From contig NZ_JBHSWH010000001.1 in NCBI RefSeq assembly GCF_042661025.1, positions 2,666,001 to 2,730,000 of the forward strand: 64,000 nt of DNA, written 5' to 3'. The translations under genes were made by a program, and so were the position numbers. Positions 57,400 to 64,000 of the stretch are shown piece after piece (the stretch's first letter is position 1; each line of letters opens with the position of its first letter). The notes below the pieces were generated by a model that was given only the letters and a program-made list of their open reading frames with translations, was not told the origin of the DNA and made no database searches. This DNA is from Flexivirga alba (lineage in GTDB: Bacteria; Actinomycetota; Actinomycetes; Actinomycetales; Dermatophilaceae).

Positions 57400-58102
57400 C
57401 CCGCGCGACGCATCGAGGCTGCCGGAAGATTGGGCGGGCGCATTGGTCCGGCATGGCTTCGATCGAGACGTCGACCAGCTTGTCTCAGAGATCTACGAGT
57501 CCGACGCGCCGAGGGTGTTTCCGCCACAGCACCAAGTGTTTCGAGCGTTCCACCTGACCAAGCTCGAGAGCGTGCGGGTTGTGATTCTTGGTCAAGACCC
57601 GTATCCGCAGGTAGGCCAGGCCAACGGGCTGGCGTTCTCAGTGCCTGCACGAGTCAAACCTCCCCGCTCGCTCGGCGCGATCTACCGGAACCTTGAGGCT
57701 GACCCCGACCTCGACTTCAGTCGACCCGCCGATGGAGATCTGAGCCCGTGGGCGAAGCAGGGCGTACTGCTACTCAACACCGCACTCACCGTGGAAGAGG
57801 GAACTGCCGGCTCGGCTGCCCATCGCAAACACTGGGAGCGTTTCACCGACCGGGTGCTCCAAGTGGTCAACGAGGAATGCGACCATGTCGCCTTTCTCCT
57901 GTGGGGCTCCGACGCCATCGACAAGGTAAAGAAGGCTCAGATTGGCGAACGCCACAAAGTGATTCAGTCCGCACACCCTGCGGCTTGGACTTCGAAGAAG
58001 GAGACGCTCTTCAAGAAGTCTCATCCGTTCTCGGACGCCAACGAATTCTTGAGGGGCAAGGACTCTGGGCCGGTGAACTGGGATCTGACCGCCACGCACT
58101 GA
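57392..58102 (+). CDS. ung: Uracil-DNA glycosylase (family 1)
   Basis: This 236-aa base-excision repair enzyme removes uracil from DNA. The water-activating Asp is D69 in GQDPYPQ, followed by GLAFSVP; LLLNTALTVEEG and LLWGSDAIDK are conserved. The usual leucine-insertion loop HPSPLS is changed to HPAAWTSKK, so a Trp may replace the intercalating Leu. The ATG at 57392 overlaps the serpin-like gene by 8 nt. The length is near the family norm (220-240 aa). Confidence 0.92.
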   Translation: MSDPRDASRLPEDWAGALVRHGFDRDVDQLVSEIYESDAPRVFPPQHQVFRAFHLTKLESVRVVILGQDPYPQVGQANGLAFSVPARVKPPRSLGAIYRNLEADPDLDFSRPADGDLSPWAKQGVLLLNTALTVEEGTAGSAAHRKHWERFTDRVLQVVNEECDHVAFLLWGSDAIDKVKKAQIGERHKVIQSAHPAAWTSKKETLFKKSHPFSDANEFLRGKDSGPVNWDLTATH

Positions 58103-58215
58103 GTGACACGGTTTGCCCGATGCCGACGAGGAGGCATGGCTCCTGCTCGGCATTGGCGAAACAGGAAAGTCCGCGGCCCCGCGATGCTGGTGCGCCGGCC
58201 CGACCGGCCGTTCGT

Positions 58216-58512
58216 TCAGCTTGCGACGAGCGTCGTCACCTGAGCCAGCTCGGCGCCGTGTCGGTCGCGCTCAATCTCAAGGTCGTAGTCGGTCTGGATG
58301 TTGATCCAGAAGCGATCGTCAACACCGAGGGCCTTCGCCAAGCGCAACGCGGTATCGGTGGTGATCGCACGTCGGCCCCGAACGATCTCGCTGATCCGCG
58401 TCTGCGGAAGACCTGTCGCCTGTGCCAGGCGGTACTGGGTGATGCCGAGGGGATCCAGGAACTCGGTGCGCAGAATCTCGCCGGGCGTGATTGGCTCATG
58501 TGCCTTGCTCAT
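58216..58512 (-). CDS. higA: HigA-family antitoxin
   Basis: This 98-aa XRE-type HTH protein of the HigA/VapI family has TPGEILRTEFLDPLGITQYRLA with the recognition helix in LPQTRISEIVRGRRAITTDTA. It begins 11 nt after the toxin gene; toxin-first order is the higBA hallmark. It should bind the inverted repeat in the promoter at 58811-58839 and neutralise HigB. Confidence 0.9.
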   Translation of the reverse strand: MSKAHEPITPGEILRTEFLDPLGITQYRLAQATGLPQTRISEIVRGRRAITTDTALRLAKALGVDDRFWINIQTDYDLEIERDRHGAELAQVTTLVAS

Positions 58513-58523
58513 GGTTGGTCCTT

Positions 58524-58804
58524 TCAGTGGTAGTCGGTGATCTCGACATCGTCGGCGCCGTTCTCAGACCAAACGAAGCAGACCCGATATTGGTCGTTGA
58601 TGCGGATCGAATGCTGGCCGGATCTATTGCCGGACAGTTTCTCCAAACGGTTACCGGCGGCACTCGGAGGCTGTTCAATTCGGAGGCGGCGTTCAGAAGG
58701 CGAAGCTTCTTTTGGGCGGCTCGTTGCAACTCTGGTCCGAACGCCGGGACGTGCTCTCGCTTCCAGACCTTCTCAGTGGCACTGTCTCTGAAGGACCGGA
58801 TCAC
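58524..58804 (-). pseudogene. higB: HigB/RelE-family toxin, one-base frameshift
   Basis: From a GTG at 58804 the frame reads IRSFRDSATEKVW and LQRAAQKKLRLLNAASELNSLRVPP, the HigB N-terminus. It then continues in another frame as GNRLEKLSGNRSGQHSIRIN and YRVCFVWSENGADDVEITDYH. One extra base at the CC of 58654-58655 joins both into a full 93-aa RNase toxin of normal length with every conserved strand. The defect matches six other single-base losses in the window, so the toxin may be intact in the organism. The start is at the predicted transcription start (leaderless). Confidence 0.85.
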
Positions 58805-58810
58805 GCTGCA

Positions 58811-58839
58811 ATGGTATCGCGGAACGATAGTATTGACAA
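58811..58839 (-). promoter_or_regulatory. higBA promoter with HigA operator
   Basis: On the minus strand TTGTCA and TACCAT are separated by exactly 17 bp, placing transcription start at about 58804, the GTG of higB. The inverted repeat TATCG-TTCCG-CGATA (58815-58829) overlaps the spacer and the -10, a natural position for autorepression by HigA. Confidence 0.65.
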
Positions 58840-58862
58840 ACGTAATCATTGCAGGGACCAGT

Positions 58863-59627
58863 TTAGAGAGCGCCTTGTGAGAAGTCCGTCGACACCGAGT
58901 CGTGTGCTTTGTCTACTGCAGCCTTGATCGACCCGCGCCATACCGGACCGTGCCCGGGCAGGACCGTGTCGACGTCCAAGCGTGCCAGGGCGTCGAGGCC
59001 GGCGTCGGTCTGCGCAGGGGCGTGACTGAAGAACGCCGGCAGTTGCTGCGGCCCGGAGCGCGCGACGATGGGGTGCGCGGTGATGAGCGCATCGCCGGTA
59101 ACGACGATGCCGGCATCCGCGAGCACGTACGCGGTGTGCCCCGAGGTGTGGCCAGGGCACGGGACGGCACGCGGTGCGCCCGGCAGATCCAACGGCGAAT
59201 TCGCCTGCAGGGATTGCGTTTCCGGGAGGCGGATGTCGGTGCGTGCTCCGGCGCGCGCGATCGTGATCGCCCACTTGGCGACCCGTGGTCGCCAGCACCG
59301 CGACACGACGTCCCACGTGTTGGCCTGCTCGTGTCGCTCACCGCGGAGCATCGGCAACTCGTGTTCGTCGGCGTAGGTCGGGACCTGATGCCGCTGCAGC
59401 AACGCGGGTATGGCGCCGACGTGGTCGATGTGTGCGTGGGTGATCAGCACCCCACGGATGTCCTCGATCCGGTGGCCGAGCTGCTGCACCGACGCGACGA
59501 GACCGTCAACGTCCTTCGGGTAGCCGGCGTCGATGAGTGTGAGGTCTTGGCCGTCGCGGATCAGCACCCAGTTGGAGGCTGTGCCCTCCACGAGGAAGAC
59601 GTCGGTCGTGACCTGGCGCAACTTCAT
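58863..59627 (-). CDS. Metallo-beta-lactamase-fold hydrolase
   Basis: 254 aa with the di-metal motif THAHIDHVGA (HxHxDH), the third ligand His in PCPGHTSGHTAY, the bridging Asp in VVTGDAL and a last His in LPGHGPV. This matches the glyoxalase II-like branch of the superfamily (YflN type). No cyclase, flavodiiron or lactonase marker narrows the substrate. The ATG at 59627 has no strong ribosome binding site. It follows the higBA operon region on the same strand but belongs to a separate unit. Confidence 0.9.
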   Translation of the reverse strand: MKLRQVTTDVFLVEGTASNWVLIRDGQDLTLIDAGYPKDVDGLVASVQQLGHRIEDIRGVLITHAHIDHVGAIPALLQRHQVPTYADEHELPMLRGERHEQANTWDVVSRCWRPRVAKWAITIARAGARTDIRLPETQSLQANSPLDLPGAPRAVPCPGHTSGHTAYVLADAGIVVTGDALITAHPIVARSGPQQLPAFFSHAPAQTDAGLDALARLDVDTVLPGHGPVWRGSIKAAVDKAHDSVSTDFSQGAL

Positions 59628-59763
59628 GGCTGTGATTGTCTCGCGCGTGTCTGATGTCTAGTCCGGCGGAATCGCAACATATCGGACCGGCCAGATCGGC
59701 GACTTGCGGGGGATCGAGTGCTCGCGGCGATCGGCACCCTCAGATTTGGGCGCATACTTAGGT

Positions 59764-59982
59764 ATGACCTCTTCCCCCGCACGACGGCGCCATCTGACAA
59801 GTAGTCCCTTCCAACCGGCCGCCGAGGTGGAGATCGAGCAGTTCGAATGCGGCGACGCTGTCTGTCATGACTCCTACGGCATGGGGCACGTCATCGGCCG
59901 CGAGCCCGAAGCGGTGAAGGTCGATTTCGGCACCACGACCGTGCGTGTTCCCAGCCCGTTCCGCAAGATGACCAAGCTCTGA
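59764..59982 (+). CDS. Small hypothetical protein with Tudor-like C-terminal pattern
   Basis: 72 aa. The second half reads GDAVCHDSYGMGHVIGREPE, then VKVDFGTTTVRVPSPFRKMTKL. This V-H-x-x-Y-G-x-G-x-V plus P-F-x-K pattern resembles the small beta-barrel found at the C-terminus of UvrD-type helicases and in stand-alone actinobacterial proteins. It might bind nucleic acid or protein. The ATG at 59764 is chosen by pattern; two bidirectional hairpins follow. Confidence 0.75.
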   Translation: MTSSPARRRHLTSSPFQPAAEVEIEQFECGDAVCHDSYGMGHVIGREPEAVKVDFGTTTVRVPSPFRKMTKL

Positions 59983-59994
59983 CTGATTTTCAAC

Positions 59995-60030
59995 CATGCC
60001 AAACGGGAGGTATAGCTCCCGTCTGGCATG
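59995..60030. terminator. Hairpin between convergent genes
   Basis: CATGCCA-A-ACGGGAG pairs with CTCCCGT-C-TGGCATG, with one mismatch and a short loop. It lies 12 bp after the small gene's stop. Confidence 0.6.
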
Positions 60031-60057
60031 GTCCAGCGCCGGAAGCGCAGGCGCACG

Positions 60058-60092
60058 AAATGCCCCGGATCACATTGTGATCCGGGGCATTT
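60058..60092. terminator. Strong bidirectional terminator downstream of glnA
   Basis: AAATGCCCCGGATCACA and TGTGATCCGGGGCATTT form a 17-bp near-perfect stem with TTT on either strand after the hairpin. It serves glnA (minus strand) and the small gene at 59764. Confidence 0.85.
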
Positions 60093-60094
60093 GC

Positions 60095-60150
60095 ACAGCG
60101 CGACCTCGATACGCAGCCTCGTACCTCGGCTGCTACTCGGCCAGCTTGGG
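60095..60150 (-). repeat. REP-like repeat, single copy
   Basis: CCTCGATACGCAGCCTCG with TACCTCGGCTGCTACTCGG and CCAGCTTGGG is an inverse copy placed between the glnA stop and its terminator, so it is transcribed in the glnA mRNA. Confidence 0.7.
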
Positions 60151-60152
60151 GA

Positions 60153-61576
60153 TCAGATGTCGTAGTACAGCTCGAACTCGTGCGGGTGCGGGCGGAAACG
60201 CAGCGGGTCGACCTCGTTGAGGCGCTTGTATTCGATCCAGGTCTCGATGAGGTCCTCGGTGAAGACGCCGCCTTCGGTGAGGAAGTCGTGGTCGGCCTCG
60301 AGCGCGTCGAGGACGGCCGGCAACGAGTCGGGGACCTGCTCGATGTTGGCGTGCTCCTCGGGGGCAGCTCGTAGAGGTCCTTGTCGACCGGCTCCGGCGG
60401 CTCGATGCGGTTTTTGATGCCGTCCAGGCCGGCCATCAGCTGCGCCGCGAAGGACAGGTAGGGGTTGGCCGACGGGTCCGGGATGCGGAACTCGATGCGC
60501 TTGGCCTTCGGCGAGGTGCCCGCGATCGGGATGCGGATGCAGGCCGAGCGGTTGCGGGCCGAGTAGACCAGGTTGACCGGAGCCTCGTAGCCCGGGACCA
60601 GGCGGTGGTAGGAGTTCACCGTCGGGTTGGTGAATGCCAGCAGCGACGGAGCGTGCTTGAGCAGCCCACCGACATACCAGCGGGCCAGGTCGGACAGACC
60701 GCCATACCCCTTCTCGTCGTAGAAGAGCGGCTTGCCGTCCTTCCAGAGCGACTGGTGGGTGTGCATGCCCGAACCGTTGTCACCGAAGATCGGCTTCGGC
60801 ATGAAGGTGGCCGTCTTGCCGGCCGCGAAGCAGGTGTTCTTGACGACGTACTTGAACTTCATGACATCGTCGCCGGACTGCAGCAAGGTGCCGAACGTGT
60901 AGTTGATCTCCTGCTGACCGGCGGTGCCGACCTCGTGGTGGGCGCGCTCGACGTTGAGGCCGACCTCGCTCAGTTGGGCGCTGATGTCGTCGCGCAGGTC
61001 CGAGAAGTGGTCGACCGGGGCGACGGGGAAGTAGCCACCCTTGTAGCGCGGCTTGTAGCCGAGGTTGCCGCCCTCTTCTTCGCGGCCGGTGTTCCAGGCG
61101 CCTTCAACGGAGTCGATGTAGTAGTAGCCGGCGTTGGCCTTGGTCTCGAAACGGACGTCATCGAAGATGTAGAACTCCGCCTCGGCGCCGAAGTAGGCGG
61201 TGTCGGCGATCCCGGTCGACTTCAGGTAGGCCTCGGCCTTCGCCGCGATGTTGCGCGGGTCGCGGGAGTAGGGCTCGCCGGTGAACGGGTCGACGATCGA
61301 GAAGTTGATGATCAGCGTCTTGTGCTTGCGGTACGGGTCGAGGTAAGCGCTCGTCGGGTCCGCGATGAGCTTCATGTCCGACTCGTGGATCGCCTGGAAG
61401 CCGCGGATCGACGAGCCGTCGAACATCGCGCCCTCCTTCAGCGCATCCTCGTCGAGGGTGGCCGCGGGGACGTTGAAATGCTGCATCACCCCGGGAAGGT
61501 CACAGAAGCGGACGTCGACGAACTCGACGTCTTCATCCTTGATGAACTTCAAGACCTCATCGGCCGTGGTGAACAT
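60153..61576 (-). CDS. glnA: Glutamine synthetase type I, one-base frameshift near the 3' end
   Basis: ATP-dependent ligation of ammonia to glutamate. Residues 1-408 are a standard GSI-beta: SIRGFQAIHESDM, ERAHHEVGTAGQQEINY, NPTVNSYHRLVPGYEAP and RNRSACIRIP. The adenylylation tyrosine is Y402 in DLYELPP. Directly after it the frame breaks at the five-G run 60360-60364; with one added base it continues EEHANIEQVPDS to FRPHPHEFELYYDI, giving exactly 474 aa, the family length. A broken glnA here is improbable, so sequencing error is favoured. GGAGGATCC precedes the ATG. Regulated by GlnR from 61649-61686 and probably by adenylylation. Confidence 0.95.
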
Positions 61577-61648
61577 GGATCCTCCATCGATGTGTTCTCT
61601 CGCGACGGCTCCAGCGCCGTGCGCCGAGGATGACCTTACGGGGTCGTC

Positions 61649-61686
61649 GTTTCTCGGTGGTGACTCAGATGTTTCCGTCGTGTTAC
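61649..61686 (-). promoter_or_regulatory. GlnR operator of glnA (four half-sites)
   Basis: Read toward glnA: GTAAC-n6-GAAAC-n6-GTCAC-n6-GAAAC, all spacers exactly six. This is the textbook actinobacterial GlnR arrangement of alternating a and b sites (gTnAC, GaAAC). It lies 72 bp upstream of the start codon. It implies nitrogen-limitation control of glnA by GlnR encoded elsewhere. Confidence 0.88.
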
Positions 61687-61863
61687 GCAGAAATTAGTAT
61701 GTCGCCGCCCCGCATGTGCCGAAAACCGTTGCGGCCGTGGGGGATCGGGTGCCCAGCTGGAAGTTTTCTGGGAGCTCACCAGGTTGCTGGAAGATGTGTC
61801 CCACGCCACACCGGGCTGCACGCCAGATGAGACAGCAGGGGCGCCGCACTAGGCTGGACGGTC

Positions 61864-62298
61864 GTGACGAGTAACCAGCCTTCGCCCGAACCGGACGTGG
61901 CTCACGCGGGCGCCGCCCTCGGGATGCCCGCCGAAGGTCCCGGGTCGATGGCCCGGCTCGGACCGCGCGTCATCGCCGTCATCATCGACTGGCTCGTGTG
62001 CTCGGTGATCGCCGCCGGATTCTTCGGCTACCACTTCGGCGGAGGCGGGAACAGCTGGACGCCGCTCGCGGTCTTCTTCGTCGAAAACGTCCTGCTGGTA
62101 GGCACACTCGGCTCGACGCTCGGCCACCGCATCATGGGCATGCACGTCGCCAAGGTCTCGGGTGCACCGGCCGGACCGCTGGCCGCGCTGATCCGCAGCG
62201 TGCTGCTGTGCGTCTTCGTGCCGGCTGTGATCTGGGACAAGGACGGCCGCGGAATGCACGACCGGTTCGCCGGCACGGTGCTCCGCCGCGCCCGCTGA
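61864..62298 (+). CDS. RDD-family membrane protein
   Basis: 144 aa with the RDD family pattern: GPRVIAVIIDWLVCSVIAAGFF (helix 1 with conserved R and D), TLGHRIMGMHVAKVSG, and a third helix LIRSVLLCVFVPAVIW before DGRGMHDRFAGTVL. Small transporters or membrane adaptors of unknown substrate. An RDD gene beside glnA and DUF4191 is a common actinobacterial arrangement. GTG start at 61864. Confidence 0.9.
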   Translation: MTSNQPSPEPDVAHAGAALGMPAEGPGSMARLGPRVIAVIIDWLVCSVIAAGFFGYHFGGGGNSWTPLAVFFVENVLLVGTLGSTLGHRIMGMHVAKVSGAPAGPLAALIRSVLLCVFVPAVIWDKDGRGMHDRFAGTVLRRAR

Positions 62299-62417
62299 TT
62301 CCTCGCGCCGACCGAGCCCGTCCTGCTCCACCGAGAGTGCAATAAAGGTCGTTCCAACCGATCCAGAACGACCGCGAGTGCACTGTCGAGAGTGGACTAC
62401 TCCTCAAGACGACGACG

Positions 62418-62449
62418 AAGGCCGGCCACGCGAGTGCGTGACCGGCCTT
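62418..62449. terminator. Hairpin between convergent RDD and DUF4191 genes
   Basis: AAGGCCGG-C-CACGC and GCGTG-A-CCGGCCTT form a 13-bp stem with one mismatch and loop GAGT. Confidence 0.8.
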
Positions 62450-62461
62450 GGAGGTAAGGGC

Positions 62462-63223
62462 TCAGCGCCCGCGCATCGCCTTGCGGTCCATGCGCGGAGC
62501 GTTGCGGGGGTCGACACCCTTGGGGATCGGCGGTTTCGTCGCGCCGAGCGCACGCAGTCGCTTGGTGACGGCCTGGACCTCGGCGTCGGTGAGCTTCTTG
62601 TCGAGGCCCTTCATCGTCTTGGCGAGAACGGCGAGCTTGACGGTGTCCTCGCCCGCGCCAACGCGCAGCACGTGGACGGGCACTTCCGGGCCGGCGACGC
62701 GGCTGACCCGCTTGCGCTCGGACTCCAGCAACTTGCGCGACGCCCCGCTCGGGCCTTCGCCGATGAGCACTACACCCGGCTTACCGATGGCGCGAAAGAC
62801 CATGGCAGCGTTGGAAAGCTCGGACATCTTGCGGGCCCGACCGGCTTCAGCCGCGACCGGCTCCTGGTCGTAGGTCCAGCCACGCTTCAGCGACTGCAGC
62901 GCTGCGCCGGTGCCGCCGGCCTTGCCCTCCATTGAGCCGTATGCCGCACGTTCGGCCAGCCGGCCGAACACGATGACCGTGGCGAGCAGGCCGAAGATCG
63001 CACCGAGGATCGCGGTGTAGATCCAGCTGCTGAAGACGAAGTGCAGCAGGACCATGAACACCAGCAGCGTGACGACGAACGTCAGCGCCATCCACAGCGG
63101 GATCTTGGGGTTCTGCTTGACCGACGCCTGATAGAGCGTCTTGAACTGCGACAGCCGCCCGGGATTGTCCGGGTCCTTGGGCTTACGGGAGAAACGGGAC
63201 TTCTTCTCGGGCTGCGTCGACAT
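62462..63223 (-). CDS. DUF4191 family membrane protein
   Basis: 253 aa. A Lys/Arg-rich N-terminus (KKSRFSRKPKDPDNPGRLSQ), two membrane helices (ALTFVVTLLVFMVLLHFVF; AILGAIFGLLATVIVFG), then a long basic cytoplasmic domain with GKPGVVLIGEGPSGASRKLL. This is the actinobacterial DUF4191 family, usually encoded next to lipoate synthase and near glnA; here the lip genes are absent from this side. Function unknown. Confidence 0.9.
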   Translation of the reverse strand: MSTQPEKKSRFSRKPKDPDNPGRLSQFKTLYQASVKQNPKIPLWMALTFVVTLLVFMVLLHFVFSSWIYTAILGAIFGLLATVIVFGRLAERAAYGSMEGKAGGTGAALQSLKRGWTYDQEPVAAEAGRARKMSELSNAAMVFRAIGKPGVVLIGEGPSGASRKLLESERKRVSRVAGPEVPVHVLRVGAGEDTVKLAVLAKTMKGLDKKLTDAEVQAVTKRLRALGATKPPIPKGVDPRNAPRMDRKAMRGR

Positions 63224-63269
63224 ACCTATCAGGATATGTCAGCGCCGCCGTGCTCCACGAGTTCGGCAG

Positions 63270-63368
63270 CCACTCGCGAAAGACGCCCGGGCGGGCGAGG
63301 AGAAAGCTCCCGGAAAGCCGGGACTCGTGCCCCTGACGCACGGGACGAGCGCGCCCAAGGCTGAGTGG
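63270..63368 (+). promoter_or_regulatory. Candidate structured mRNA leader
   Basis: CCACTC (63270-63275) can pair with GAGTGG (63363-63368), enclosing GGAG-aaag-CTCC, CCCGG-aaag-CCGGG (sharing CC with the previous stem, so mutually exclusive) and CTCGT-gc-CCC...GGG-ACGAG. The structure ends 28 nt before the ATG of the edge gene. No known riboswitch class was recognised. GC-rich DNA folds easily, so this remains a hypothesis. Confidence 0.3.
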
Positions 63369-63396
63369 ATCAGTTCGACACCTCCTGGAGGCACTC

Positions 63397-64000
63397 ATGA
63401 CAATCCGCTCCGCCTACCTCGCCGCCGCCACCATCGCCGGAGCACTCCTGTTCCTCGCCGGCCAGGCGCTGTTGCCGTCGCTGCCCGACGAACTCGGCCC
63501 CGCTTTCGCCGGCATGGTCGAGCACCGGGATCGGTTGATGGCGGCCAGACTGCTCACCAGCGCCGGCGCCTTTCTCCTGGTGCCCGCCGTAGTAGGCATC
63601 GCGCTGCACTTCCGTGATTCGAACCGAGGCGCGCGTCTCGTGCTCGTGGCAACGACCTTGTTCGGAGTCGCGACGTTCTCCAACGCGGTCAGCCAGGCCG
63701 TCGAGGGCTACGTCGGCTGGGGAGCGACTGCACCCGGCGCTGACCCGGCGACCGGTCGCCGGATTGTGGGGGACCTCGGCGCGGGGCTGATCGGCATTCC
63801 GATCGGCTTCTGGTCGATCCCCGCTTTCGCGCTCGGTGGCCTGCTCCTCGCGGCCGGACTCTGGCGCACCGGCCGGGTGCCGACCTGGTTGCCGATCACC
63901 TTGGCCGCTGGGGTGGTCCTTGCCGGTGCGTTCGCCGGTCGTGGGTATGTCGTCGCCCTCACCCAGGCGCCGTTCACGGTCGCCTTGGTCGCCCTGGGCC
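63397..64000 (+). CDS. Multi-pass membrane protein, 3' end cut by window edge
   Basis: An open frame from an ATG with GGAGG upstream runs off the right edge after 201 codons. At least five hydrophobic segments are present (AYLAAATIAGALLFLAGQAL; LTSAGAFLLVPAVVGIAL; LVLVATTLFGVATF; IPAFALGGLLLAAGLW; LPITLAAGVVLAGAFAG). It looks like a DUF4386-type or similar integral membrane protein; no catalytic motif is visible. Preceded by a potentially structured leader. Confidence 0.75.
   Translation, partial: MTIRSAYLAAATIAGALLFLAGQALLPSLPDELGPAFAGMVEHRDRLMAARLLTSAGAFLLVPAVVGIALHFRDSNRGARLVLVATTLFGVATFSNAVSQAVEGYVGWGATAPGADPATGRRIVGDLGAGLIGIPIGFWSIPAFALGGLLLAAGLWRTGRVPTWLPITLAAGVVLAGAFAGRGYVVALTQAPFTVALVALG

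Noticed and set aside
60066..60084. CRP-type operator GGATCACATTGTGATCC
   Set aside because: It is the apex of a 17-bp terminator hairpin between convergent genes, not in a promoter.
60605..61633. 342-codon plus-strand frame over glnA
   Set aside because: Antisense shadow of a conserved glutamine synthetase; it would also run through the glnA promoter region.

Overview
The window is high-GC DNA from an actinobacterium, most likely Micrococcales and possibly near Dermacoccaceae or Intrasporangiaceae. Supporting signs are the codon use, DUF4191, RDD and glnA side by side, VapBC45-like and DUF5994 proteins, leaderless starts, a perfect GlnR site, and a family of short intergenic repeats of a type seen in such genomes. 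The genus is inference. No rRNA, tRNA, CRISPR array, prophage or transposase was recognised.

Layout. 0-17 kb: edge-cut HTH protein, TrmB/LuxR-type regulator divergent from a large secreted subtilase, NYN-domain protein, four-gene compatible-solute ABC transporter, glutamate decarboxylase, secreted Asp-box beta-propeller. 16.4-21.4 kb: two toxin-antitoxin modules (VapBC45-like and TacAT-like) among gene remnants (phosphatase tail, truncated histidine kinase), with an intact response regulator and a NERD protein. 21.6-28.5 kb: a two-gene restriction operon, a type ISP restriction-modification enzyme coupled to a GmrSD-type (DUF262/DUF1524) protein with an alkyltransferase-like C-terminal domain. 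28.7-34.5 kb: lactate permease and FMN lactate dehydrogenase, flanked by direct copies of a carboxylesterase 3' end. 34.7-45.9 kb: two-component system, cupredoxin-like surface protein, secreted repeat protein, amino-acid permease and small enzymes. 46-55 kb: orphan CoxL-like molybdoenzyme, HD/LuxR regulator, dienelactone hydrolase, DUF5994 and fatty-acid desaturase, a protein with serine at nearly every third residue, L,D-transpeptidase. 55-64 kb: thioesterase/TetR pair sharing operators, serpin-like gene coupled to ung, HigBA, MBL hydrolase, glnA with a GlnR site, RDD, DUF4191, and an edge-cut membrane protein.

Two points matter for any user. First, seven genes (carboxylesterase, histidine kinase, secreted repeat protein, alpha/beta hydrolase, serpin-like gene, higB, glnA) are each broken by one missing base, mostly in a G or C run, and each is restored to a full family member by adding one base. 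Because glnA is among them, homopolymer undercalling in the assembly is more likely than real decay. They are annotated at full span with the break marked. Second, the intergenic repeats (motif AAGCTGGTCGAGTAGC, in either orientation) occupy many gaps and create spurious open frames.

The best candidates for something undescribed are the ISP/GmrSD-ATL operon, the S-x-x repeat protein, the duplication-flanked lactate island, and a strongly foldable leader before the last gene.
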